Origin: a virus
Strand: one strand, 5' to 3'
Virus record (IMG/VR): IMGVR_UViG_3300049222_000652
Span: 1 to 23,023 of that record
DNA length: 23,023 bases
Part shown: one piece after another, positions 4,091 to 10,933 of the stretch
How the letters are laid out: each line of letters begins with the position of its first letter
Position numbering within the stretch: position 1 is the first letter of the stretch
Translations under genes and position numbers: made by a program
The notes under the pieces: model-generated
The model's database searches: none
Seen by the model: only the letters and a program-made list of their open reading frames with translations
Told to the model about the DNA's origin: nothing

Positions 4091-5656
4091 ATGGAATTTA
4101 ATAACCCTAGTCAGATAGTTAAAGATCTGACATTTGGCGATGCAGCCAACAGTAAAATAATGTCAGGCGTCGAAAAATTAACAAGCGCAGTAAAGAGTAC
4201 TTTAGGTGCTTCTGGAAAATGCGTAATTTATGAAGACGCACTTGGCCGACCGGTAATTACAAAAGACGGAGTAACCGTTGCAGAAAGCGTAGTCTTGATA
4301 GACCCGGTCGAAAATATTGGAGCAACCTTAATTAAAGAGGCTGCTGCTAACACAGTAAGAGAAGCAGGTGACGGTACTACTACAGCTACCGTTCTTGCTT
4401 ATTCTATATTAAAAAGTATAAACGATTCAGATAATGAAGAAACGATTAGAGACATTAAAGCTGGCATTTATAAATGTAGCGAAAAAGTTATGGTTTATCT
4501 TAATAAAACCAGTATACCGGTTAAAAATAAAATGCTCAAAGAAGTTGCTGCAATATCATGTAACAACGACAAAGAGCTTGGAGGCAAAATTGGAGAAGCT
4601 TATGAAAAAGTTGGAAAAGATGGAGTCGTTTTAATGGAAGAGTCCGAGACAAACGAAACTTATGTTGAGTTTGTTGATGGCGTTCAATTTGATTCTAGAC
4701 TAAAATCTCCACACTTAGCTACAGATAAAGAAAAATCTGTTTGTACGTTAGATAATCCTTATGTTCTTTTAGTTTCTTCGCCAATACCAAATATTAGAAA
4801 AATACAAAGTGTATTGGAGTTTGTTATTAAAAATAAAAAACCACTACTTATTGTAGCAGATGTAGAGCATCAACCATACGCAACTCTTATTGCTAATAAA
4901 GTTAAAGGTAATATTAAGGTTAACGTAGTAGATCCTCCTGGCTTTGGCCCAACAAAACTACAGTCTATGGAAGACTTAGCGTTTCTAACTGGAGCTAAAC
5001 TCATGAATGAAGAGCTAGGCGATGATTTAGATCTTATAGAGCCATCTGTTTTAGGTAAAGCAGTAAAAGCTGTTACAGATAATAGCAATACTGTTTTACA
5101 AGTAGAAGACAAAGGTGATGAGTTAAGCGATCGTATAGAAGATGTAAAGAAAAGTATAAAAGAAGAAACTAATGGATTCTTTAAGAAAAAGCTCGAGCAG
5201 CGCCTTGCAATGTTATCCGGTGTTGTCGGTATTATCAAAGTTGGTGCTGACAGTAAGGTAGAGCTCAAAGAAAAGAAAGATAGAGTTGAAGACGCTATAT
5301 ACGCTACTAAAGCAGCATTAAAAGAAGGTATTGTTGCTGGTGGAGGAGTTGCTTTATTAAACGCGGCTCAAAATGTTAAAGCAAATTCTACTGGTGAAAA
5401 AATATTACTTGAAGCCATTAAGGCCCCTTATAAAACTATACTTAGTAATGCTGGTATAGAAGAAAAATATTTTGACAGAAAAAACACTGGACTAGATGTT
5501 AAAACTGGCTTAAAAGTAAATATGATTAAACACGGTATTATAGACCCGGTTTTGGTTACAAAATCGGCGCTAAAAAATGCCGTAAGTGTTGCTACTACAA
5601 TTGTTTCAGCAGACTGTATAATAAGTAATAAAAGATTAGAAGATGCAAGCAATTAA
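4091..5656 (+). CDS. groEL: Phage-encoded chaperonin GroEL (Cpn60)
   Basis: The product is 521 residues and aligns along the whole GroEL fold. It forms a double-ring ATPase cage that folds proteins in the cytoplasm together with GroES. Equatorial motifs are intact: TLG at 37-39, TKDGVTVAES from 57, DGTTT at 94-98, RVEDAIYATKAA with catalytic Asp at 401, VAGGGVALL at 415-423, IIDP at 483-486. The apical domain (about 185-370) is divergent: where E. coli has YLSPYF, this protein has LKSPHL, and Gln239 stands where E. coli has Leu234, both in the substrate and GroES binding groove. The C-terminal Gly-Gly-Met tail is absent. It is followed by groES with a 14-nt overlap. Phage chaperonins are known but uncommon. 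Confidence 0.96.
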   Translation: MEFNNPSQIVKDLTFGDAANSKIMSGVEKLTSAVKSTLGASGKCVIYEDALGRPVITKDGVTVAESVVLIDPVENIGATLIKEAAANTVREAGDGTTTATVLAYSILKSINDSDNEETIRDIKAGIYKCSEKVMVYLNKTSIPVKNKMLKEVAAISCNNDKELGGKIGEAYEKVGKDGVVLMEESETNETYVEFVDGVQFDSRLKSPHLATDKEKSVCTLDNPYVLLVSSPIPNIRKIQSVLEFVIKNKKPLLIVADVEHQPYATLIANKVKGNIKVNVVDPPGFGPTKLQSMEDLAFLTGAKLMNEELGDDLDLIEPSVLGKAVKAVTDNSNTVLQVEDKGDELSDRIEDVKKSIKEETNGFFKKKLEQRLAMLSGVVGIIKVGADSKVELKEKKDRVEDAIYATKAALKEGIVAGGGVALLNAAQNVKANSTGEKILLEAIKAPYKTILSNAGIEEKYFDRKNTGLDVKTGLKVNMIKHGIIDPVLVTKSALKNAVSVATTIVSADCIISNKRLEDASN

Positions 5657-5900
5657 TTATTATTTAGTAGTTGACAAAATAAAAGAAGCGCCGAAGAAAG
5701 TAGGTGGCCTTGAGCTTACTGAATCTCAAGACAACGACGTAAGATATTTAAAAGGCAAAGTTATAAGTGTTGGTGATCAAGTTCCTGTAGTAAAAAAAGG
5801 TGATATAGTTAGATACGACAAACACCAAGGATATGGAATACATTACAACGAAAAACTTTATTATGTTATAAAAATATCTGATGTTGTTATAGTAGAATGA
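5643..5900 (+). CDS. groES: Phage-encoded co-chaperonin GroES (Cpn10)
   Basis: An 85-residue protein of GroES length and layout: N-terminal strand INYYLVVDKI, mobile loop APKKVGGLELTES (residues 16-28), core KGKVISVGD (38-45), KKGDIVRYDKHQGYGIHYNE (51-70) and C-terminal strand VIKISDVVIVE. In GroES the loop contacts GroEL through a Gly-Ile-Val-Leu segment; here it is Gly-Leu-Glu-Leu, an altered contact that may match the altered GroEL groove. The start overlaps groEL by 14 nt and the end overlaps the next gene by four, so the genes are coupled. The order groEL-groES is the reverse of the usual bacterial order. Confidence 0.88.
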   Translation: MQAINYYLVVDKIKEAPKKVGGLELTESQDNDVRYLKGKVISVGDQVPVVKKGDIVRYDKHQGYGIHYNEKLYYVIKISDVVIVE

Positions 5901-6337
5901 AGTTAAGCTCTAAAGATTTACGTGAAATTAAGTTGTTAAAATACTATAGGCTTGTTCGCAAATGGGCATGTAAAACCTACGAATTAAATGATGCTGATCT
6001 AGAATTATTAATATATTTAGATTGTAAAAATTTTTTCACGCGTAATGATTTTATTAATGGAGTCTATACTTATAGTTGGGATAAACATAGATGGGATAGG
6101 TTAAGAAAAAATGGCTGGATAGATGTTTTCAAAAAAAGAAATAGAACAACATCTAAATATTCTGTTTACAAAGTTTCTACTAAATGTAAGCATTTAATAA
6201 GTAGAATTTACAGAATACTACTAGGAGAAGAAGACTTACCAACATATAGCGCAAATAAATTCTATAAAAATAAAACATATACAGATAAAGTTTACAACAA
6301 GGCTATTGACGATATGATAAAAGACAACGAAAGATAA
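5897..6337 (+). CDS. Winged-helix-like DNA-binding protein, putative (146 aa)
   Basis: This 146-residue basic protein begins MKLSSKDLREIKLLKYYRLV. Residues 33-105 fit a MarR-like winged helix: DADLELLIYLDCKNFFTRND, then a helix WDKHRWDRLRKNGWID, a strand-turn-strand wing FKKRNRTTSKYSVYKVS, and a following helix KHLISRIYRILLGEE. If so it would bind DNA and might control late genes, but the fold is inferred from pattern only. It overlaps groES by four bases (ATGA). A structural or packaging role cannot be ruled out. Confidence 0.55.
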   Translation: MKLSSKDLREIKLLKYYRLVRKWACKTYELNDADLELLIYLDCKNFFTRNDFINGVYTYSWDKHRWDRLRKNGWIDVFKKRNRTTSKYSVYKVSTKCKHLISRIYRILLGEEDLPTYSANKFYKNKTYTDKVYNKAIDDMIKDNER

Positions 6338-6348
6338 AACAAACAACT

Positions 6349-6582
6349 ATGAACTTACCAATTACAGCAAAAGCACAATACTCAACACAAAAAGGCTTAA
6401 TAACTACTAGACCTATAATAGGTGGATCTTGTGATTGCACAGATGATTGCGATTGCAATTCTCCATCAAAATTAACAAAAGAAGGCAAATCAAAGTTATT
6501 AGCTTCACCGAAAGTCACAGGCGCATTTAGAGACGCTATTGAGTCTTCTCCAGCTACAAAAAAAGGTTGCAGATATAAATAA
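6349..6582 (+). CDS. Small Cys-cluster protein (77 aa)
   Basis: A 77-residue protein with a tight cysteine cluster SCDCTDDCDCNSP (Cys28, 30, 34 and 36), plus Cys74 near the end. The CxCxxxCxC pattern could bind a metal ion or form disulfides in a mature virion. The rest is polar with a helix (KLTKEGKSKLLASPKVTGAF). Its stop and the next start overlap by one base (TAATG). No family is recognised; it belongs to a series of small Cys-bearing genes here (also 6965-7528 and 7533-7676). Confidence 0.65.
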   Translation: MNLPITAKAQYSTQKGLITTRPIIGGSCDCTDDCDCNSPSKLTKEGKSKLLASPKVTGAFRDAIESSPATKKGCRYK

Positions 6583-6962
6583 TGGCTTTTAATCTAAAAT
6601 CAAAAGGAGAATTATTCGGTTACAATGAAGAACTATCTGAGTTTGGAAGACCAGTTTTTGAAAAAAAATTAGAAGATGGTATTATAGCTGAAGCAAACAG
6701 AGACGGCACAACTTATGTGAATAAAGATGTTTCAGATAAAAAAAAGAAAGACTCTATAGCTCACGAAAACGTTCATCACTGTCAGATGCTTCAAAATAGA
6801 CTAGATTATAATAATGATATTGTTACCTGGAAAGAAGACACTATTAGTCAGCCTAGAGTATACAAAAGACAGCAAGGCGCTTTAATATCAATGGAAACTG
6901 GAGAATCTGATTATGAAGGTGGTGATTTTCCATGGGAAGAAGAAGCTAATTTAAAATCTTAA
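6582..6962 (+). CDS. Putative zinc metallopeptidase-like virion protein (126 aa)
   Basis: The 126-residue product contains HENVHHCQM (HExxH at residues 61-65), the zinc-binding and catalytic signature of zincins, inside a predicted helix (DSIAHENVHHCQMLQNR). A WEEEAN segment at 118-123 could supply the third ligand (a Glu, as in gluzincins). The N-terminus MAFNLKSKGELFGYNEEL resembles that of the 7681-8601 product (MAFSMKKKLNNYG). If active it could cleave a virion or host envelope protein; the small size and lack of a signal peptide favour a particle component. HExxH alone can occur by chance; the motif plus its helical setting raise confidence only to moderate. Confidence 0.55.
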   Translation: MAFNLKSKGELFGYNEELSEFGRPVFEKKLEDGIIAEANRDGTTYVNKDVSDKKKKDSIAHENVHHCQMLQNRLDYNNDIVTWKEDTISQPRVYKRQQGALISMETGESDYEGGDFPWEEEANLKS

Positions 6963-6964
6963 AT

Positions 6965-7528
6965 ATGAGTTACAAAGGAAATATAATAACAAACAAAGCA
7001 AAGTCTTCGGCTTTTAAAATGAATGAAGCGCTTATGGAAGGTGCAAAGTTTGCTGCCGGCACAGGCGTTGACTATTCTAAAGCAGCTGGTGAAGGATTTA
7101 AGTCTTTTCTTCAAGACTCTGGTTTAAGTACTGAAAGCTTAGAATCAAAAGTTAAAGATCTAGAAGAACAGTTAAAAAATTCTAAAAAAAATGAATACAA
7201 AGCTGGATCTAAAAAAGCTGTAAACACTAATGATGTTGTTATAGAGCAAGTCGAAGATAAAAGCGCTGCTCAACTTAGAAAAACCACTAAAGGCAAAGGT
7301 AGAAACTTTAGATCAGTAGAAGAAGGCGCTGGTATGACAGAGGCTGGTGTAAAAAAATATAGAAAAGATAATCCCGGTAGTAAACTTAAAACAGCCGTTA
7401 CTAAGTGTGATGTTAAGGTTGGTACAAAAGCGTATAAGAGACAAAAAGCTTTTTGTTCAAGGTCTAAAAGTTGGACAGGAGAAAGAGGTAGAGCGGCAAG
7501 AAAAAGATGGTGTTGCAGTAGATTTTAG
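6965..7528 (+). CDS. Phage protein with basic Cys-containing C-terminal module (187 aa)
   Basis: This 187-residue protein has a helical N-terminal part with a short coiled coil (SLESKVKDLEEQLKNSKK, about 58-75) and a basic C-terminal module from about 121: GMTEAGVKKYRKDNPGSKLK, then a second part with Cys148, Cys164, SRSKSWTGERGRAARKRW and Cys183-Cys184. This C-terminal pattern (NPGSKLK.AVT, KRQKAFCSR, ARKRWCC) recurs in many marine phage proteins, where I recall it being classed as a domain of unknown function (DUF6321-like). The role is unknown; a nucleic-acid or virion interaction is plausible. Confidence 0.7.
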   Translation: MSYKGNIITNKAKSSAFKMNEALMEGAKFAAGTGVDYSKAAGEGFKSFLQDSGLSTESLESKVKDLEEQLKNSKKNEYKAGSKKAVNTNDVVIEQVEDKSAAQLRKTTKGKGRNFRSVEEGAGMTEAGVKKYRKDNPGSKLKTAVTKCDVKVGTKAYKRQKAFCSRSKSWTGERGRAARKRWCCSRF

Positions 7529-7532
7529 CGTT

Positions 7533-7676
7533 ATGAAGTCAAAAGGTTTAGGAGACACTATTGAAAAAATTACAAAAGCAACAGGAATTAAAAAAGTTGT
7601 AGAAAAATTACCAGGAGATTGTGGTTGCAAGAAAAGAAAAGATGCTTTAAATAAAGCATTTCCTTATAAAAAATAA
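7533..7676 (+). CDS. Small Cys-pair phage protein (47 aa)
   Basis: The frame is open from 7407, but the start that makes sense is ATG 7533, four bases after the previous stop; earlier starts would lie inside the conserved end of the 6965-7528 gene. The product is 47 residues: MKSKGLGDTIEKITKATGIK, a hydrophobic helical middle, GDCGCKKRKDALN (Cys30 and Cys32) and FPYKK. The DCGC-KKRK pattern with a preceding amphipathic helix is one I recall from other phage genomes, without a known role. Confidence 0.65.
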   Translation: MKSKGLGDTIEKITKATGIKKVVEKLPGDCGCKKRKDALNKAFPYKK

Positions 7677-7680
7677 AAGT

Positions 7681-8601
7681 ATGGCTTTTAGTATGAAAAA
7701 AAAGTTAAACAATTATGGTTTAGCTAAAAAAGATCCACCGATTAAAACAGAGCTTTTAGAAGAAGTAGATTTAGGTCTTGTTCCTAGTAAAAACATTAAG
7801 CCTACATACGAAGGTCATCAGTTTTCACATGTAGCTGAAATAAATAAAGATAAAAATTTAGTAACAAAAGGTCAAACTGATAAGTCTATAGGTTTTTTTG
7901 AAGCTGTAAATCCTTCATTAACAACAAAAGAATCACAAGAAGGAAAAAAAGTATCACAAAAAGAGTGGTTTTTTAAGCATTACGGGCAACCGGAAGTTTT
8001 AGAGCTTATGTCTAGGCAAGGATTAACTGCTGACGGTAAAAGACTTTCTGTTGAAGACCTAAAAAAAATGTACGAGCAAACTAAAAAAGCTAGAATACTT
8101 AAGGGTGAAGCCCCAGAACACGCTAGTGCGTCTGTTGTTACTAAGTATGAACCAAAAACAGGTTTGCATAGAAACGTTGGAATTGGTACTTCTATTGACG
8201 CATTAAAAGGAGAAGTTGGAGCAACTGGCCCAATGCTTGATGAAGAACTTACTCATTACAGTAATTACGACGCTTTGCAAGGTCGCATACTGGTTAATAT
8301 ACTAGGTGGAGATATAATGAAATCTACTAAAGGTAAAAACTTAACCATGGAGCAAAGAGAATACATTTCAAGACCTGAAGAAACAATGGGTACTTTTAAT
8401 CAATTTAGATCATTAATAAATCATAAGTATGGTAAAAAATACGATATTGATGATCTTAAAAAAATAGAAAATAAAATTCCAGAAGTTAAAGAACAATGGT
8501 TTTATAAGTCTTTTGACAAAAAAGACATAGTAAAAGCCTTAAACACCATAGCTTACGAAGAAGAAAAGCAAGATATTATTTCTAATTTTACAAACGCTTA
8601 A
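7681..8601 (+). CDS. Virion-type protein with degenerate metallopeptidase-like motif (306 aa)
   Basis: This 306-residue protein begins MAFSMKKKLNNYGLAKKDPP. Residues 187-192 (DEELTH), then YISRPEETMGTFNQFRSLIN (228-247), resemble the HELTH and YLxxPxExxARLxxxR layout found in some Bacteroidota and phage metallopeptidase-like proteins, with the first zinc His replaced by Glu188. So this may be an inactive relative or one with altered metal use; similarity is by pattern only and may be coincidental. No signal peptide or membrane segment is present. It lies five bases after the previous gene, within the virion-type gene group. Confidence 0.55.
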   Translation: MAFSMKKKLNNYGLAKKDPPIKTELLEEVDLGLVPSKNIKPTYEGHQFSHVAEINKDKNLVTKGQTDKSIGFFEAVNPSLTTKESQEGKKVSQKEWFFKHYGQPEVLELMSRQGLTADGKRLSVEDLKKMYEQTKKARILKGEAPEHASASVVTKYEPKTGLHRNVGIGTSIDALKGEVGATGPMLDEELTHYSNYDALQGRILVNILGGDIMKSTKGKNLTMEQREYISRPEETMGTFNQFRSLINHKYGKKYDIDDLKKIENKIPEVKEQWFYKSFDKKDIVKALNTIAYEEEKQDIISNFTNA

Positions 8602-8617
8602 ATACGTATATAACGTG

Positions 8618-8626
8618 TAATTATAT
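8618..8626 (+). promoter_or_regulatory. Candidate late promoter box TAATTATAT
   Basis: In the 56-nt gap before the exported-protein gene, AACGTGTAATTATATATTAT ends about 30 nt before the ATG at 8658. It is the second of three matches in late gaps (3737-3745 and 16787-16795). The long TATATA tract after it makes chance similarity possible. Confidence 0.35.
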
Positions 8627-8657
8627 ATTATATATATAAACAATAAAATTTAATAAA

Positions 8658-9053
8658 ATGAAAACACTAATTTTAACCTTAAGCTTGTTTTTTTCAAGCT
8701 TTTTAGTAAACCCAGAAGTAAAAACAGAATTTAAATCAAATGGTTTTTTAGGAAGCTGGCACAGTGATGGAAGCGATTACTCAATGTTGATAACTGAAAA
8801 AAATGGACAATTAGAAATATATAATTATTTTTTTAACAAATCAGTTGTTGACAATATAAAAAAAGTAGAATTACACACTGTAGAGGAAAAAGTAGTTAGG
8901 TTTACTAGAAAAAGAATGAAAACAACTATATTTTATGTAGAAAACAACCACAGAGTACAAGTAAAGTATAAGTTAATTAATGAAACTAAAATGAAAGCCA
9001 TTTTCAAAGGCGATTGGAATGGTACTATATATTATAACAAACAAAACAATTAA
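8658..9053 (+). CDS. Exported protein of unknown function (131 aa)
   Basis: The N-terminus MKTLILTLSLFFSSFLVNPE is a good secretion signal (short positive start, hydrophobic core residues 4-17, no lipobox Cys). The mature part of about 110 residues looks all-beta: FLGSWHSDGSDYSMLITEKN, then strands with YNYFFNK, VVRFTRKRMKTTIFYV and a closing GDWNGTIYYNK. Such small beta proteins with a GxW near the N-terminus recall lipocalin-like exported proteins of Bacteroidota; that is only a pattern similarity. The gene has its own upstream gap with a promoter-like box. In a phage, an exported product could alter the host surface or block superinfection (inference), and a gene gained from the host is also possible. 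Confidence 0.65.
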   Translation: MKTLILTLSLFFSSFLVNPEVKTEFKSNGFLGSWHSDGSDYSMLITEKNGQLEIYNYFFNKSVVDNIKKVELHTVEEKVVRFTRKRMKTTIFYVENNHRVQVKYKLINETKMKAIFKGDWNGTIYYNKQNN

Positions 9054-9064
9054 AACACAACAAA

Positions 9065-9841
9065 ATGGCAAATTACGGAAAAGGTATTGGACCAGCTAAG
9101 CTAGGAGTATCTAAAGCTATGGCTAAAAAATACTCTTCAATGAAACAGGCAGAACCAAAAACAGGTAAAGCAAAAAACAAAAAAGCTGATCCAGAAGGAG
9201 GATCTTATCAAACTTATCTTTCAGGTTTAAGAAGAAAATATCCAGAGGCTACAGGTGAAGATTTAAAAAAGAAAAAATTAATATCTAGCGACTATGTCGA
9301 TACTTATAATGATTTCTATAAATCCTTTCCTGTTGGAACAAATGATCCAAAACCGACAAGTTCCAATAAACAGACAGAACCAAAGACAGGTAAAAAACAA
9401 AAAGCTGATTCAGAAGGAGGAAGTTACCAAACTTATTTATCTGGACTAAGAAGAACGTACCCAAAAGCTACTGGTGAAGATTTAAAAAAGAAAAAATTAA
9501 TATCTGATGACTACGTTGAAGTTTATAATGATTTTTACAAGTCTTTTCCTGTAGGCACGAACGATCCTAAACCAAAAAGTTCTAGTAAGCAGGTAGAGCC
9601 AAAAACAGGTGGCAAGTCAATGTTTGACGCAGATGGAGATGGTGATACTGTTTTTAATGATAGTAATAACGATGGTACTATGTTCAGTAGGTTTATTACA
9701 AAAGCGAGAGAAGGTAGTAGAAAATCAGACGCGCAAGCACTTAGAGCTAAAAACACTCAACAAGCTGTAAATAATAAATTTAAAAAAGATATTAGCGAAA
9801 AAGGTTTTATTGAAGCATTTAAGCAAAACTTTAAGTTTTAA
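9065..9841 (+). CDS. Repeat-containing phage protein with calcium-loop-like segment (258 aa)
   Basis: The 258-residue product has an N-terminal MANYGKGIGPAKLGVSKAMA segment, two tandem copies of a roughly 74-residue unit (residues 27-101 and 102-174) and the start of a third (KQVEPKTG at 175). Each unit has GGSYQTYLSGLRR, TGEDLKKKKLIS, and YNDFYKSFPVGTNDPKP. After the repeats comes DADGDGDTVFNDSNNDG (188-204), an Asp-rich loop of the type that binds calcium, and a helical basic tail. It ends one base into the holin start. A structural or adhesive role in the particle is plausible; not recognised as a known family. Confidence 0.65.
   Translation: MANYGKGIGPAKLGVSKAMAKKYSSMKQAEPKTGKAKNKKADPEGGSYQTYLSGLRRKYPEATGEDLKKKKLISSDYVDTYNDFYKSFPVGTNDPKPTSSNKQTEPKTGKKQKADSEGGSYQTYLSGLRRTYPKATGEDLKKKKLISDDYVEVYNDFYKSFPVGTNDPKPKSSSKQVEPKTGGKSMFDADGDGDTVFNDSNNDGTMFSRFITKAREGSRKSDAQALRAKNTQQAVNNKFKKDISEKGFIEAFKQNFKF
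9143..9586 (+). repeat. Tandem in-frame repeat within the 9065-9841 gene
   Basis: Copy 1 spans 9143-9367 and copy 2 spans 9368-9586; the latter is two codons shorter. The protein repeats are almost identical over long stretches, with stepwise synonymous differences in the DNA, so the duplication is not brand-new. A third copy begins at 9587 but stops after about eight codons. Confidence 0.85.
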
Positions 9842-10239
9842 TGAAAAAAATTTGGCAATGGTTAACCGGTAGCGTCATCAAAGAAGTTGGTGACGTTATC
9901 GATAAACTAACGACTACCAAAGAAGAAAAGCTAGAAGCACAAAGACTAATAACTGAAATTCTCGAGAAAGCTGATAAAGAAGCACAAGAGCAAGTGACGG
10001 CAAGATGGCAAGCTGATATGGCTTCAGACAGTAAGCTATCAAAAAATATAAGACCTATGGTTCTTATTTATTTAACAGTTATATTTACTGCATGCGCTTT
10101 TTTTGATGGTAATATTGGTGAATTTAGTATTGCAGATGAATATATACCTATATTTCAGACCTTGCTCGTTACCGTTTACGGTGCTTATTTTGTAGGCCGA
10201 AGCTGGGAGAAAGCAAAATCAATGACAAAAAAAGATTAA
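9841..10239 (+). CDS. Holin of the 3TM superfamily type (132 aa)
   Basis: Holins make the inner-membrane hole that starts host lysis. This 132-residue product has an N-terminal amphipathic region (MKKIWQWLTGSVIKEVGDVI), a charged helical middle ending in VTARWQADMASDSKLSKNIR, then two hydrophobic segments, PMVLIYLTVIFTACAFFDG (about 72-90) and FQTLLVTVYGAYFVGRSWEK (about 105-124). The RWQADMASDS...SKN.RP and LLVTVYGAYF.GRS.EK patterns are hallmarks of the Holin_3TMs family as I recall it. The start overlaps the previous stop by one base (TAATG). No endolysin is recognised nearby. Confidence 0.85.
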   Translation: MKKIWQWLTGSVIKEVGDVIDKLTTTKEEKLEAQRLITEILEKADKEAQEQVTARWQADMASDSKLSKNIRPMVLIYLTVIFTACAFFDGNIGEFSIADEYIPIFQTLLVTVYGAYFVGRSWEKAKSMTKKD

Positions 10240-10929
10240 ATGGCAAGAATTAGTACGTATGTAATAGATAATAACATTACCGCTCAAGACAAGGTAATAG
10301 GTACTGATTCTTCTGGCGCAGTTACTAAAAACTTTAATTTAGCAGATTTAGGTGAATTTTTGTCTAAAGGCTATGCTAATGTAAACGGCCAACACTCTTG
10401 GACTTTTGTTAATCAGATACAAACCGGCGGGTTATATGGCCCTGCCAATGGCGCTTCAATAAGCACTTTAACTACTATAAAGTTAAATGAAATAACAAGC
10501 GGCGAAAAAAACATACAGAACTTTTTATTAGAATATAAAGGTAAAAGAATATTATTAGTTGATATAGTAGACCCCAACATATATGGTCTATTTGATGTGA
10601 CTAGCATTGCTGAAGATCAAACTAATTTAAATAATTATGATATAGGCTTAGACCATATATCAAGCAATGGGACATTAACCCTGGACAAAGTATATGCGAT
10701 ATCAATGTACGCTCAAGACGCGACGTATGCGCATAGACAAATAAACGCTTCAACGACTTGGACTATAAATCATAATTTAGGAAAGTTCCCAAGTGTTAGC
10801 ATAAAATTTTCTAGCAGCGACCAAATATATGAAAACGTTGGTGCTTTTGCTGGAGTAATATATACAGATCAAAACAACTTAACAATTAACCTAGCGGCCG
10901 CAGAGAGTGGGTACGCTTATTTAAACTAA
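10240..10929 (+). CDS. Putative tail-fibre-type protein with shared N-terminal module (229 aa)
   Basis: The first 36 residues, MARISTYVIDNNITAQDKVI followed by GTD and TKNF, match those of the 3152-3718 product. The C-terminus (TWTINHNLGKFPSVSIKFSS, then a Val/Ala/Gly stretch with VIYTDQNNLTINLAAAESGY) is a beta domain that recurs at fibre tips in marine phages. The order anchor, beta body, tip fits a short fibre or spike. It starts immediately after the holin stop and is followed by a longer fibre gene four bases on. The receptor is unknown. Confidence 0.65.
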   Translation: MARISTYVIDNNITAQDKVIGTDSSGAVTKNFNLADLGEFLSKGYANVNGQHSWTFVNQIQTGGLYGPANGASISTLTTIKLNEITSGEKNIQNFLLEYKGKRILLVDIVDPNIYGLFDVTSIAEDQTNLNNYDIGLDHISSNGTLTLDKVYAISMYAQDATYAHRQINASTTWTINHNLGKFPSVSIKFSSSDQIYENVGAFAGVIYTDQNNLTINLAAAESGYAYLN

Positions 10930-10933
10930 AAAT

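Noticed and set aside
4870-5268. A 132-codon reverse frame inside groEL
   Set aside because: It is the antisense of a conserved gene, with Ser/Leu/Phe-rich low-complexity sequence typical of shadow frames.
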